From NCBI GenBank assembly GCA_947370975.1, contig CANBNG010000002.1:1-64000 (forward strand): a DNA stretch of 64,000 nucleotides, given 5' to 3'. The position numbers and the translations under genes were made by a program. This document shows, in pieces, positions 34,978-43,248 of the stretch (position 1 is the first letter of the stretch; each line of letters opens with the position of its first letter). Under the pieces are notes generated by a model. It was not told where the DNA came from and searched no databases. It saw nothing but the letters and a program-made list of their open reading frames with translations. Origin of the DNA: Beijerinckiaceae bacterium (GTDB lineage Bacteria; Pseudomonadota; Alphaproteobacteria; Rhizobiales; Beijerinckiaceae).

Positions 34978-35943
34978 TCAGATATCCAGATTCAAGATCC
35001 GCTTCGCATTGTCCCAGCAGATCTGCTGGCGCAGCGTCTCGTCGATCTCCACCGTCTCGATAAAATGGCTGGCTTCCGCCGTGCGCTCGAACGGGTAATC
35101 GGCCGAGAACATCACATTGCCCGCGCCCAGAGCGTCCACTGCGCAATGCAGCGGTTCCGCCGAGCAGACGCCCGAAGTCGTCACCATGATGTTCTTGGCG
35201 ATGTAATGGCTCGGCGGCTCTTTCAGCGAGCGGCCCTGGCGGTTGGCGATGGTCCAGCGGCTGTCGATGCGCCACATCTGGAACGGGATCGCCTCGCCCA
35301 TATGGCCAAGGATCAGCGTTGCATCTGGATGGCGCTCGAACACGCCCGCCGTGACGATGCGCATGGCGTGGGTCGCGGTCTCGACGCCCCAGCTCCACAT
35401 CGGGCCCCAGAGTTCGGGATGGCCCGCATACATGGCCGGGTGATCGGCGGGATTGTTGGGATGAATGTAGACCGGCGCTTTCAGGGCCGCCGCGCGCTCC
35501 CAGAAAATCTCGAGGCTCGGATCATCGAGATACATGCCATGCGTCGCGCCATTGATCATCACGCCTGAAAAACCGAGCTGCTTGACGCAGCGCTCGAGTT
35601 CGTCGGCCGCGCCCTTGGCGTCCTGCACGGCCACATGTGCGAGGCCGCCGTAGCGCTTCGGATTTTTGTCGATTTCGCGCTTGAGAAAATCATTCACCTC
35701 GCGCGCGCGCCGCGTCGCCAGCGCCGTGTCCTTTTCAGCCTGCACGCCTGGGCCTGCGAGGCCCAGCACGGCGAATTCGATGCCGTTCTTGTCCATGTCA
35801 TCGAGACGGCGCGCGCCAAAGTCGGAGAGTGCGCCGAGCGCCTTGTCGGATAGCTCAGGCGAGATATTGCCAAACGTTTCCGCCCAATAGTCGATGAAGT
35901 CGGGCGCCATGAAATGTTCTTCGAGCGCGATTTTCTTGATCAT
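34978..35943 (-). CDS. Gamma-resorcylate decarboxylase-like amidohydrolase
   Basis: The 321-aa enzyme resembles non-oxidative aromatic decarboxylases (gamma-resorcylate / 2,3-dihydroxybenzoate decarboxylase). The N-terminal KIALEEHF puts Glu8 and His10 at the metal positions known for gamma-resorcylate decarboxylase. PVYIHPNNPADH, LILGHMGEAIPFQMWRID and MFSADYPFE supply the remaining ligands and substrate histidine. It is the last gene of the minus-strand TRAP operon, 10 bp after the M24 gene. It should add or remove CO2 on a carboxylated compound brought in by the TRAP system. The exact substrate is not readable. Confidence 0.87.
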   Translation of the reverse strand: MIKKIALEEHFMAPDFIDYWAETFGNISPELSDKALGALSDFGARRLDDMDKNGIEFAVLGLAGPGVQAEKDTALATRRAREVNDFLKREIDKNPKRYGGLAHVAVQDAKGAADELERCVKQLGFSGVMINGATHGMYLDDPSLEIFWERAAALKAPVYIHPNNPADHPAMYAGHPELWGPMWSWGVETATHAMRIVTAGVFERHPDATLILGHMGEAIPFQMWRIDSRWTIANRQGRSLKEPPSHYIAKNIMVTTSGVCSAEPLHCAVDALGAGNVMFSADYPFERTAEASHFIETVEIDETLRQQICWDNAKRILNLDI

Positions 35944-35953
35944 CTTTCAGTCC

Positions 35954-37144
35954 TCACAATTCGAAGATCTTCTTTTCGGTCGCGTGCAGGCAGGCGCTCG
36001 GGCCGTTCGCCTCGACGAGGTAATTGTCGCAGATGACGGCGAAGATCGCGTCGTTCTCGAAGCCCGGATGCACGGCAAGATTCATGTGCTGCGCAATCGC
36101 AAGTGTCTCATCGTGGCGGATGAGCGGGCGTTCGACCATGTCGTAGCCTTGCCCATGCGAATAGAGCCGGATCTCGGGCGGCATGTCATGCGCGATCATG
36201 TAGGCGTCATGCGCCGCCGCGATGTCGCGGCACAGCACGCCGGGCTTGATGAGCGAGAGCGTATGATCCTGGGCTGCTTTCACCGCTGCAAAGCCGTCGA
36301 GCAATTGCTGGCTCGCCTTGCCCAGGCACAGCGTGCGCGCGATTTCTGTATACATGCCGCCGGGACCGTTGATCTCGATCAGCAGCGAGAGATGGTCGCC
36401 TGCCTCCAGCACCTTGTTCTGCAGATGCCGGCCCATGAAGGGCGAGCGCACGCCGATTTTCGCGGACGCGGCAAGAAAGATGCCCTGTTCGCTGCCAAGT
36501 GTCTGCGCGAAAGCTTGCGCATGCGAGGTGATATCGATGTCGCGCAGGCCCGGGCGGATGAAGGCGCAGACTTGCGCGAAGACCTCGTCTTGCAGTGAAG
36601 CCGCGCGGCGGATCAGCGTGCGCTCTTCCTCGCTCTTTACGGCCTTGATGGCGTCCAGCGCGTCGGTCGCGTCGATGAAGTCAACGCCGTCGAGCGACTG
36701 CGTCAGCCGCTGGTGGAAGCCAGCGAGAAAACCGCCCGGCGTCATAAGTCCGACGCGCCTGGCGCCGCGGCGTTTCAATTCGCCCGCCGCGAGCTCGGCG
36801 TCATAGGGCACGGTGTAATTGATCGAGGGGAAGGAGGGCACTGTGAGGATTTTCCCCACACCGCGATGAATCGCATCCTTGCCTTCAAGTTTCCGTTCGC
36901 CCCCGAACACGCCCATTTCAACGACCGTCATCAGATCGTCGGCGTGGAAAATGACGGTGCGCGGATAGTGATTGTTGGCTGGAATGTCGGTCAGCCATTT
37001 CACGTTTCCGCCGAGCCAGTCGTTGGTCGCCTGCGCGATCACCGCATCAAGGCGCTGCGCTTTCATGACAGCGCGCACGGCGGCCCAGCGACGGTCGAGC
37101 TCTGCGTCGGAGATGCGGACGGCGATGCGCGGATGATCTGACAT
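35954..37144 (-). CDS. M24 (Xaa-Pro aminopeptidase/creatinase-like) family protein
   Basis: The 396-aa protein has the pita-bread fold of M24 peptidases with a creatinase-like N-terminal domain. YSHGQGYDMVERPLI carries the conserved histidine. Where metallopeptidases have two metal-binding aspartates, this protein reads LIEINGPGGMYTEIAR, so Glu or Asn stand in. That makes a non-peptidase hydrolase (creatinase-like C-N cleavage) as likely as a peptidase. I chose the ATG at 37144, which follows AAGGTGAG; a GTG at 37153 overlaps the upstream stop. Within the catabolic operon it may hydrolyse an amide or C-N bond. Confidence 0.82.
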   Translation of the reverse strand: MSDHPRIAVRISDAELDRRWAAVRAVMKAQRLDAVIAQATNDWLGGNVKWLTDIPANNHYPRTVIFHADDLMTVVEMGVFGGERKLEGKDAIHRGVGKILTVPSFPSINYTVPYDAELAAGELKRRGARRVGLMTPGGFLAGFHQRLTQSLDGVDFIDATDALDAIKAVKSEEERTLIRRAASLQDEVFAQVCAFIRPGLRDIDITSHAQAFAQTLGSEQGIFLAASAKIGVRSPFMGRHLQNKVLEAGDHLSLLIEINGPGGMYTEIARTLCLGKASQQLLDGFAAVKAAQDHTLSLIKPGVLCRDIAAAHDAYMIAHDMPPEIRLYSHGQGYDMVERPLIRHDETLAIAQHMNLAVHPGFENDAIFAVICDNYLVEANGPSACLHATEKKIFEL

Positions 37145-37149
37145 GTGAC

Positions 37150-38097
37150 TCACCTTGCGACCAGATTGCGGAAGTCGTCCATCCGACCGTCCTGAAACGC
37201 GCGGATATTATGCGCGAGCAATGGCAGGATCTGATCGACGTAGCTTTCGCTTTTGCCGCCGATATGCGGCGTGATGAGGACATTGTCCATCGCCCACAGC
37301 GGGCTGTCGGCCGACAGGGGCTCCTCGATGAAGGTGTCAAGCGCAGCGCCGGCGATCACCTTGCGCTGCAGGCGGTCGATCAACTCGGCTTCGTTGACGA
37401 CGGGGCCGCGCGCGATGTTGATGAACACACCGTGAGCTGGCATGGCATCGAGCACCGCGCCGTCGATCATGCCCTTTGTTTCAGGGCTCAGCGGCACGAC
37501 TGCAATGAGGAAATCAGCCTGCGCTGCAGCTTCTTTCAGCTGTGCGCGCGTGAACATGCGGTCGAAATGGGGCGCAGTAGCGCGCGAGGAGACGCCTACA
37601 ACATTCATGCCAAACGCCTTGCAGCAGCGGGCCAGATCCTCCGAAATCACGCCGACGCCGATGATGACGACAGTCTTGTTCCACAGCAGTTTCTGCGGGC
37701 GGCGCTCCCAGTTTTTAGTGTCCTGATCCTTGAGGATCGTGCGGATGTCGCGCGCGAAATTGAGCATGTAGAGGAAGGCAAGTTCCGACATTTGCGGGCC
37801 ATGGATGCCGCGCCCCGAGGTGATCGGAATCGCGGGATCGAGCTCGCGCATTGCCTTCAGCGGATCGACGCCGGTGGTGAGCGCCTGCACCCATTGCAGC
37901 CCCTTGGCGGCGCTGACCATGGCGGGCGTGATCGACTGGGCGAGGCCCATCAGCACATTGGCGTTGGCACAATGGGGCAGGATGTCCGCTTCGCTCTTAC
38001 CTGCATGCACGACAATGCCCGGAACCTCGGCGCGCAGCCGGTCGGCGAGATGCTCGTCGGGCTCTTCAATGATGGCGATGTTGATTTGCATGTTCAT
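37150..38097 (-). CDS. D-2-hydroxyacid dehydrogenase, NAD(P)-dependent
   Basis: This 315-aa enzyme interconverts a 2-hydroxy and a 2-keto acid. The nucleotide site reads VVIIGVGVISEDLARCCKAF (a variant GxGxIxxD/E). Catalytic residues are the Arg in NIARGPVVNEAEL, the Glu in DTFIEEPL and the His in ITPHIGGKSE. The ATG at 38097 overlaps the stop of the TRAP large permease (ATGA), and its own stop overlaps a possible start of the M24 gene. Tight coupling to the transporter suggests that the imported compound is a hydroxy or keto acid or yields one. Confidence 0.9.
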   Translation of the reverse strand: MNMQINIAIIEEPDEHLADRLRAEVPGIVVHAGKSEADILPHCANANVLMGLAQSITPAMVSAAKGLQWVQALTTGVDPLKAMRELDPAIPITSGRGIHGPQMSELAFLYMLNFARDIRTILKDQDTKNWERRPQKLLWNKTVVIIGVGVISEDLARCCKAFGMNVVGVSSRATAPHFDRMFTRAQLKEAAAQADFLIAVVPLSPETKGMIDGAVLDAMPAHGVFINIARGPVVNEAELIDRLQRKVIAGAALDTFIEEPLSADSPLWAMDNVLITPHIGGKSESYVDQILPLLAHNIRAFQDGRMDDFRNLVAR

Positions 38098-39398
38098 CCG
38101 TAAAGTTTCCTGGGTAGCCAAAGCGCGATTTCGGGAAAGGCGATCAACAACGCAATGAGCAGGAAGGGCGCGATCAGAAAGGGTATGATGCCGCGATAGA
38201 TGGCGGTCAGCTTCACGTCGGGAACCTGCGCCTGGATGACGAACAGGTTCATGCCGACGGGCGGATGGATGAGCCCGAGTTCAACGACGATCACGACAAT
38301 GATCGAGAACCAGATCGGATCGTAGCCGAACTTCATCACCAGCGGCAGGAAGACCGGCACCGTGATGAGCACCATGCCGATGCCTTCCAGAAAGCAGCCG
38401 ATGACGACATAAGCCGCGATGATGATCAGCATCACCGCGAGCCCGCTGAGGTTCATGGATTGCGCGAAGGTCGCGAGCAGCACCGGCAATTGCGTCTGCA
38501 CGATGAAGTAGGCGAACAAGGTCGCGCCGATGATGATGATGAACAGAAGCGCGCTGGTGATGACCGTGCCTTCGACCGCCTTGGTCAATTGCTTCCAGGT
38601 GAGGCGGCGTCCGAGCAGGCCAAGCATGATCGCGCCAAAAGCGCCGATGGCTGCGGCCTCCGTCGGGCTGAAAATGCCGGCGTAGATGCCCCCAATCGTG
38701 GCGATGAACAGCAGCAGGAATTGCCAGGGCTGACGGAGAGCCTCCAGGCGTTCGCGCCAGGTCACATTCGACACGGTGGGCGCATATTCGGGGCGCAGAT
38801 GCGCGACGGTGAGTGCGACAGCGATATAGATCGCGGTCAGCACGAGGCCCGGGATCAACGCCGCAGCAAAGAGTTTCGGCACGCTCTGTTCGGCGATGGC
38901 CGCGTAGATGACGAGAATGATGGAGGGCGGGATGAGGATGCCGAGGCTGCCGCCCGCCGCCACCGAGCCCGTCGCCAGGCCATCGTCGTAACCCGCCTTG
39001 CGCATTTCGGGCAGCGCGATGCGGGTCATGGTCGCTGCGGTGGCGACAGATGAGCCGCAGACCGCGCCAAAGCAGGCGGATGCGAGTATGGCGGCCACCG
39101 ACAGGCCGCCGCGAATGCCCGACAGCAGGACGCGTGCGGCGTTGAAGAGATCAGCCGAGAGACGCGTGCTTGAGGCGACATCGCCCATCAGGATGAACAG
39201 CGGAATGACCGAAAGCGTATAGGCCGATGAGGTGTCGAAAGCGTTGGTGCCGAGAATTGCGAAGGACGATTGCCAGCCGCCGACAATCGTGTTGCCGACG
39301 ACGCCCACCAGCATCAGCGCCGCCCAGACGGGCACGCGCAGAAACAGAAGCGCAAAAAGCGCGAGGACGCCGCAGGCGCCGACCCATTGATTGCTCAC
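38094..39398 (-). CDS. TRAP transporter large permease (DctM family)
   Basis: The 434-aa inner-membrane protein has about 12 hydrophobic segments (WVGACGVLALFALLFLRVPV, FILMGDVASSTRLSADLFNA, ASACFGAVCGSSVATAATMT). GTLGILIPPS-like GSLGILIPPSIILVIYAA and the conserved C-terminal half define DctM. It uses the sodium gradient to import the acid captured by the DctP protein. I start it at GTG 39398 because it overlaps the DctQ stop (GTGA) and gives the normal N-terminus SNQWVGACG; an upstream extension lies inside DctQ. Confidence 0.92.
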   Translation of the reverse strand: MSNQWVGACGVLALFALLFLRVPVWAALMLVGVVGNTIVGGWQSSFAILGTNAFDTSSAYTLSVIPLFILMGDVASSTRLSADLFNAARVLLSGIRGGLSVAAILASACFGAVCGSSVATAATMTRIALPEMRKAGYDDGLATGSVAAGGSLGILIPPSIILVIYAAIAEQSVPKLFAAALIPGLVLTAIYIAVALTVAHLRPEYAPTVSNVTWRERLEALRQPWQFLLLFIATIGGIYAGIFSPTEAAAIGAFGAIMLGLLGRRLTWKQLTKAVEGTVITSALLFIIIIGATLFAYFIVQTQLPVLLATFAQSMNLSGLAVMLIIIAAYVVIGCFLEGIGMVLITVPVFLPLVMKFGYDPIWFSIIVVIVVELGLIHPPVGMNLFVIQAQVPDVKLTAIYRGIIPFLIAPFLLIALLIAFPEIALWLPRKLYG

Positions 39399-39883
39399 AT
39401 CCGTTCTCCGCCATGCGATGTGACCACGGGCTTGGCCAGCGCGCCGAGCGCGCAAAAGAGCGTGCAGGCGAGGCCCGCAATGGCGATCGTCCACAAAACC
39501 CAGAGCTTCAGTCCGAGCTCGAGTTTCTTGTCGCCATATTCGAAAGCCTGGCTGGCGGGCGAGATCATCGCCCAGATCATGACGGCCAGCAAAGTGACGG
39601 TGAGCAGATCTGAAAAGCGCACGAGCGCATGCGTGACGCGCAGCGGCACGATATTGTCGATGAGGTCGATCACGATGTTCTGGCGCGCGAAGAAGCAGGC
39701 GGACAGTCCGTGAAAGACGAACACGAGCAGCGAGACTTCCACGACATCATAGGCGCCATGGATCGGGCTGCCGAAAACGTAGCGCAGGGTGACGTCTGCG
39801 ACGATGATCAGCATCATCACGCCCAGCGCCAGCATGGCGAGGCGCAATTGCGCGTCTTTCACGATTTCTGCAAAGCGGACCAT
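39395..39883 (-). CDS. TRAP transporter small permease (DctQ family)
   Basis: The 162-aa membrane protein has four spans (LAMLALGVMMLIIVADVTLR, VSLLVFVFHGLSACFFARQN, LTVTLLAVMIWAMI, LWTIAIAGLACTLFCALGAL). DVTLRYVFGSPIHGAYDVVE is the usual DctQ signature. The ATG at 39883 follows TGAGGACACC. It lies 60 bp after the binding-protein gene, with a terminator-like hairpin in between, and is coupled to DctM. Confidence 0.9.
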   Translation of the reverse strand: MVRFAEIVKDAQLRLAMLALGVMMLIIVADVTLRYVFGSPIHGAYDVVEVSLLVFVFHGLSACFFARQNIVIDLIDNIVPLRVTHALVRFSDLLTVTLLAVMIWAMISPASQAFEYGDKKLELGLKLWVLWTIAIAGLACTLFCALGALAKPVVTSHGGERM

Positions 39884-39904
39884 GGTGTCCTCATGGGCAA
39901 CGAT

Positions 39905-39937
39905 AAAAAAGGCCGGCTTCAAATATGGGCCGGCCTT
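39905..39937 (-). terminator. Intra-operon terminator after the TRAP binding protein gene
   Basis: Read on the minus strand, AAGGCCGGC pairs with GCCGGCCTT around an 11-base loop, followed by a run of T residues (TTTTTTATC). It sits between the binding protein and DctQ. It probably lets part of the transcripts stop, so the periplasmic protein is made in excess over the permease. Confidence 0.75.
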
Positions 39938-39943
39938 CGCGTT

Positions 39944-40960
39944 TTAGCGCTGATACGCGTCGAGGAATTTCTTGCCGGGCTTGCCTTCGCTCTCGAGCTT
40001 GGTGATGGCTTTCTCGACAATCGGCGCCAGTGCCTTCTGCACGTCGGCGAGATCGTTGCCGGCGAGCGTCGTGATCGTCACCTTCTTGGCGACCATGTAA
40101 TCGCGGCCGTGCTTTTCGCTCTCGTCGAATGCCTTGCCGAATTGTTCGGCGCGGCCGGGGCCGGTGGTCTTTTCGATAAGCTGCTTGAGATCGTCGGGCA
40201 GCGAAGCAAACTTGCCGGGATTCATCACGACAGCGAAGGTCGCCGTGGAAACGCCCGGTTCAAGGGAATATTTCACGACCGTGCCGAGGTCGAAACTCAT
40301 CGTCGCTTCATAGGGGAAGGTCGCGCCGTCAATGATGCCCTTGGCGAGTCCGTCCTGCGTTTCAGCCGGAGGCACGGGCAGCGGCACGGCGCCGAGCGCG
40401 GGAATGATCTGCGCGAATTGTTCGCCCGCATAGCGGATGCGCAGGCCCTTGAAGTCGGCGACCGTCTTGATCTGCTTGTTTGCAGTGTGGAACATCAGCG
40501 GATTGGTGACGGCCATCCAGAGGATCTTCAGGCCGTTGTGTTCGGCGGCCAGATATTCGGGCGCGAGTTCGGACAGGCGCTTCGAGGTGACGGCGCTGTT
40601 GTCGCCGGCTTTCGGGTGCACATAGGGCAGGCTGACGAGTTCGGTCGTCGGATAGCGGCCAGGTGTTGCGCCATGCAGGCCGACTGCAATGTCGACAACG
40701 CCGTTGCGCGCGAGATCGAACTGGCGATTGACCGGGCCGAGCTGCGAGGCGGGGAAGATGTTGAGCTTCAGGCGTCCGTTGGATTGTGCCGTCAGCTCCT
40801 CGCCCCAGCGCACCAGCTCTTTCTGGAACGTGTGGTTTGGCGGCAGGTAATGCGAGACCTTGAGTTCAATTGTCTGCGCCTGCGCGAGGGCGCTGGCGGC
40901 GAAGAAGCAAGCGCCAGCGACCGAGCTGGCGACAACACGACGGGTCATGCTTGACGTCAT
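39944..40960 (-). CDS. TRAP transporter substrate-binding protein (DctP family)
   Basis: The 338-aa periplasmic protein has a signal peptide (MTRRVVASSVAGACFFAASA … ALAQAQT). ELKVSHYLPPNHTFQKELVR, SNGRLKLNIFPASQLGP, DIAVGLHGATPGRYP and FKGLRIRYAGEQFAQII are typical; the arginine in GLRIRYAG normally binds the ligand's carboxylate. I chose the ATG at 40960, which follows CAGGAGGGAACGCCC. First gene of a six-gene minus-strand operon (P, Q, M, hydroxyacid dehydrogenase, M24, decarboxylase-like). Two 17-bp inverted-repeat sites lie 57-94 bp upstream. Confidence 0.93.
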   Translation of the reverse strand: MTSSMTRRVVASSVAGACFFAASALAQAQTIELKVSHYLPPNHTFQKELVRWGEELTAQSNGRLKLNIFPASQLGPVNRQFDLARNGVVDIAVGLHGATPGRYPTTELVSLPYVHPKAGDNSAVTSKRLSELAPEYLAAEHNGLKILWMAVTNPLMFHTANKQIKTVADFKGLRIRYAGEQFAQIIPALGAVPLPVPPAETQDGLAKGIIDGATFPYEATMSFDLGTVVKYSLEPGVSTATFAVVMNPGKFASLPDDLKQLIEKTTGPGRAEQFGKAFDESEKHGRDYMVAKKVTITTLAGNDLADVQKALAPIVEKAITKLESEGKPGKKFLDAYQR

Positions 40961-41016
40961 GGGCGTTCCCTCCTGAGTTTCTTCCCGACCGGTTCGCACG
41001 CTCTTTGGCGCTCGTT

Positions 41017-41054
41017 GTACCGTATCATGGACCTAGAGTACCGTATTACGATAC
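41017..41054. promoter_or_regulatory. Paired 17-bp operator candidates upstream of the TRAP operon
   Basis: Site 1 is GTACCGTATCATGGACC (41017-41033). Site 2 is GTACCGTATTACGATAC (41038-41054), an inverted repeat of GTAYCGTA around a central T. The centres are 21 bp apart, two helical turns, as expected for a regulator binding two sites on one DNA face. A near-identical site 1 occurs upstream of the divergent operon at 41966. The obvious binder is the IclR protein encoded between them. Confidence 0.6.
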
Positions 41055-41103
41055 CCGGTCAAGCGGTGAGGACTCCTCCCCACCCCTCCTTTCGTCTGCA
41101 GTC

Positions 41104-41877
41104 TCAGCGCGAGACGACAGTCTTGATGCGCTTGCGAAAGGCTTTCAACTGCACAGCCAGATGCGCGCGTTGCTCTTCGAAACGCTGTGACGGCGCGGGG
41201 ATGGACACCGCGATCGGACGTCCGAATACGTCGAGCAGGGCAATGCCGATGGCTGAAATGCCGCCGCCATGTTCCTCGAGATCGTAGGCGAGATGCGTGC
41301 GGCGAATCTCCTCGAGTTCGGCCAGCAGCTTCGCGCGATTGCGGATGGGGAAGTCGGGATGTTCCGCGAGGCTCTTGTCGATCAGCTCCTCGGCGTCTTC
41401 GGCGGAAAAGCAGGCGAGAATCGCCTTGCCGTTCGCGGTGCAATGCAGCGGAAAGCGTTCGCCAACCGCCGACACAGCCACAAGCCGATGGCGGCCCGGC
41501 ACCTGATCGACGAACACGGTCGAGCCGCCCGAGAGCACCGCCAGATCGACGGTTTCGCCAACCTCATCACCAAGCGCGCGCAAATGCGGGCGAATGAGAT
41601 CGGCCGTGTTGGAGGCAACCGAGGCCGCAATGCGCACAAGGCCCGGACCGATGCGGACATCGCCAGGGCCAGCCGCGATGACGAAATCTTCGGCCGCCAG
41701 TGCGGCGACAATGCGCTGCACGGTCGAGCGCGCAAGGCCGACGGATTTCGCAATCTGTCCGAGGCTCAGGCCACCAGGATGATTTTCAAGCGTGCGCAAA
41801 ACGCTGGCAGCGCGCGCGATCACCTGAATGCCGCCCTGCGCCCCGTTCTTCTCTTCGGGGTCTTTCATGCCGTGCAT
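41104..41877 (-). CDS. IclR-family transcriptional regulator
   Basis: The 257-aa regulator has an N-terminal winged helix (GGIQVIARAASVLRTLENHP, LSLGQIAKSVGLARSTVQRI) and a C-terminal effector-binding domain (SGGSTVFVDQVPGRHRLVAV, FPLHCTANGKAILACFS, GGGISAIGIALLD). IclR proteins commonly control aromatic- and organic-acid catabolism in response to the substrate. It sits between two catabolic operons and starts (ATG 41877, GGGAGGATAT site) divergently from the plus-strand one. Matching paired sites before both operons, and before its own gene, suggest that it regulates all three. Confidence 0.93.
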   Translation of the reverse strand: MHGMKDPEEKNGAQGGIQVIARAASVLRTLENHPGGLSLGQIAKSVGLARSTVQRIVAALAAEDFVIAAGPGDVRIGPGLVRIAASVASNTADLIRPHLRALGDEVGETVDLAVLSGGSTVFVDQVPGRHRLVAVSAVGERFPLHCTANGKAILACFSAEDAEELIDKSLAEHPDFPIRNRAKLLAELEEIRRTHLAYDLEEHGGGISAIGIALLDVFGRPIAVSIPAPSQRFEEQRAHLAVQLKAFRKRIKTVVSR

Positions 41878-41944
41878 ATATCCTCCCGCATCAGCGTCAC
41901 TGATCCTTTAGGGTAAGAGCCACAAAAAGCTGCGCACGACCAAT

Positions 41945-41982
41945 TGACCGCCATATGGTACATGCGTATCGTATGATGGACC
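41945..41982. promoter_or_regulatory. Paired 17-bp operator candidates upstream of iclR and the plus-strand operon
   Basis: GTATCGTATGATGGACC (41966-41982) matches site 1 at 41017 in 15 of 17 bases. A weaker copy, TGACCGCCATATGGTAC (41945-41961), is in inverted orientation, and its centre is again 21 bp away. It lies 58-96 bp before the cyclase ATG and about 70-105 bp before the iclR ATG, in the shared promoter region. Confidence 0.6.
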
Positions 41983-42040
41983 ACAAAAATATGGCGGCAA
42001 AATCGCCGCCTGGGACGAAGCGCACATCAGGAGGACGCCC

Positions 42041-42898
42041 ATGACGTTCAAGAACCAGACCGTCAAGATTCGCGGCATTGAATTCGAGACCAATCTCGAT
42101 AATGCCATGGGACTCGAATTCTACAATCTCTCGCATCGTTTTGGATACCAGTCGCCGAACTGGCCCTATTTCGAAGACGTGAAGATCGAGCGAATCCACT
42201 ACATGGCGAAGTCTGGCGTTCTTTCGCAGCGCATCACGACCTCCATGCATAACACCACCCACATCGATGCGCCCGCCCATGTCGTGCAGGGCACGCCCTT
42301 CATCGATGAAGTGCCGCTGCCGCATTTCTTCGGCTCGGGCATCGTGCTCTCCATCCCGAAGAAAATGTGGGAGCCGATCACCTATGACGATCTCGAGAAG
42401 GCCGGCGGCCATGCCGTGCGCCCGGGCGATGTCGTTATCGTCAACACCGGCTGGCACAAGGCTTACGAGGACAGCGAAGATTATTTCTGCAAATGCCCGG
42501 GCTTCGTGCCGTCCGCCGGCGACTGGTTCGTCGAGAAGAAGGTGAAGGTCGTCGGCCATGACACGCAGGCCAATGATCATCCGCTCGCCACCGCCATCGG
42601 CCCGCAGCGCAACGGTCCGCTGCATCCGCACCTCGAAAAGGAATATTTCGAATGGTCCGGCGGGCGTGACTGGAAGGACGATTTCCCGGAATGGGAGCCC
42701 GTGCACCGCAAGCTTTTCACCAACGGCATTCTCGGCATTGAAAATGTCGGCGGCGACCTCGACGCGGTTACCGGCAAGCGTTGCACCTTCGCCTTCTTCC
42801 CGTGGAACTGGGATCGCGGCGACGGCTGCATCATTCGCCTCGTCGCGATGATCGACAAGGGCCAGAATTATCGCATCGAAGCCGGTGAGAGCTTCTGA
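42041..42898 (+). CDS. Cyclase family protein (kynurenine-formamidase-like metal hydrolase)
   Basis: The 285-aa protein belongs to the 'cyclase' (PF04199-type) family, whose members hydrolyse amides, formamides or lactams with a metal bound through an HxGTHxDxP-like motif; here HNTTHIDAPAHVV (~70-82). YNLSHRFGYQSPNWPYFE and RPGDVVIVNTGWHKAY are other family marks. First gene of the plus-strand operon, with CAGGAGGACGCCC before the ATG. Its stop overlaps the cupin start (TGATG). A ring- or amide-opening step early in the pathway fits its position (inference). Confidence 0.87.
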   Translation: MTFKNQTVKIRGIEFETNLDNAMGLEFYNLSHRFGYQSPNWPYFEDVKIERIHYMAKSGVLSQRITTSMHNTTHIDAPAHVVQGTPFIDEVPLPHFFGSGIVLSIPKKMWEPITYDDLEKAGGHAVRPGDVVIVNTGWHKAYEDSEDYFCKCPGFVPSAGDWFVEKKVKVVGHDTQANDHPLATAIGPQRNGPLHPHLEKEYFEWSGGRDWKDDFPEWEPVHRKLFTNGILGIENVGGDLDAVTGKRCTFAFFPWNWDRGDGCIIRLVAMIDKGQNYRIEAGESF

Positions 42899-43248
42899 TG
42901 TTCCTCAAGCGCTTTGAAGATGCGAAGCCTTATGACGCCCCCAACCACAGGGGCGTCGTCGGCCTTCGCCTGCAGGGTTTCGAGCCCGGCGGCCCGACCA
43001 ACCAATGGGTCGGCCTTTCGCAATTCCTGCCCGGCGGCGGCGCCGGTCCGGATTCCACGCCTTTCGAGAAGGTCTACATCGTCATCGAAGGCGAGATGAC
43101 CGTAATCATCGACGGCCAGGAAACCGTGCTGAAGAAGCTCGATTCCTGCACCATCGCGGCCAACGAAGTGCGTGTGATCGAAAACCGCACGAACCACCTC
43201 TGCTCGCTGATGGTCGTGATTCCCTATCCTCCGGGGGTGAAGCCATGA
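42898..43248 (+). CDS. Small single-domain cupin protein
   Basis: The 116-aa protein is one cupin barrel. Where most cupins have GxxHxH…E, this one reads GAGPDSTPFEKVYIVIEGEM, with the glutamate but without the histidine pair; motif 2 reads NEVRVIENRTNH. Metal binding may therefore be weak or different, and the protein could be a non-metal isomerase, an epimerase or a binding or regulatory protein instead of a dioxygenase. Coupled to its neighbours on both sides by start/stop overlaps. Confidence 0.82.
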   Translation: MFLKRFEDAKPYDAPNHRGVVGLRLQGFEPGGPTNQWVGLSQFLPGGGAGPDSTPFEKVYIVIEGEMTVIIDGQETVLKKLDSCTIAANEVRVIENRTNHLCSLMVVIPYPPGVKP

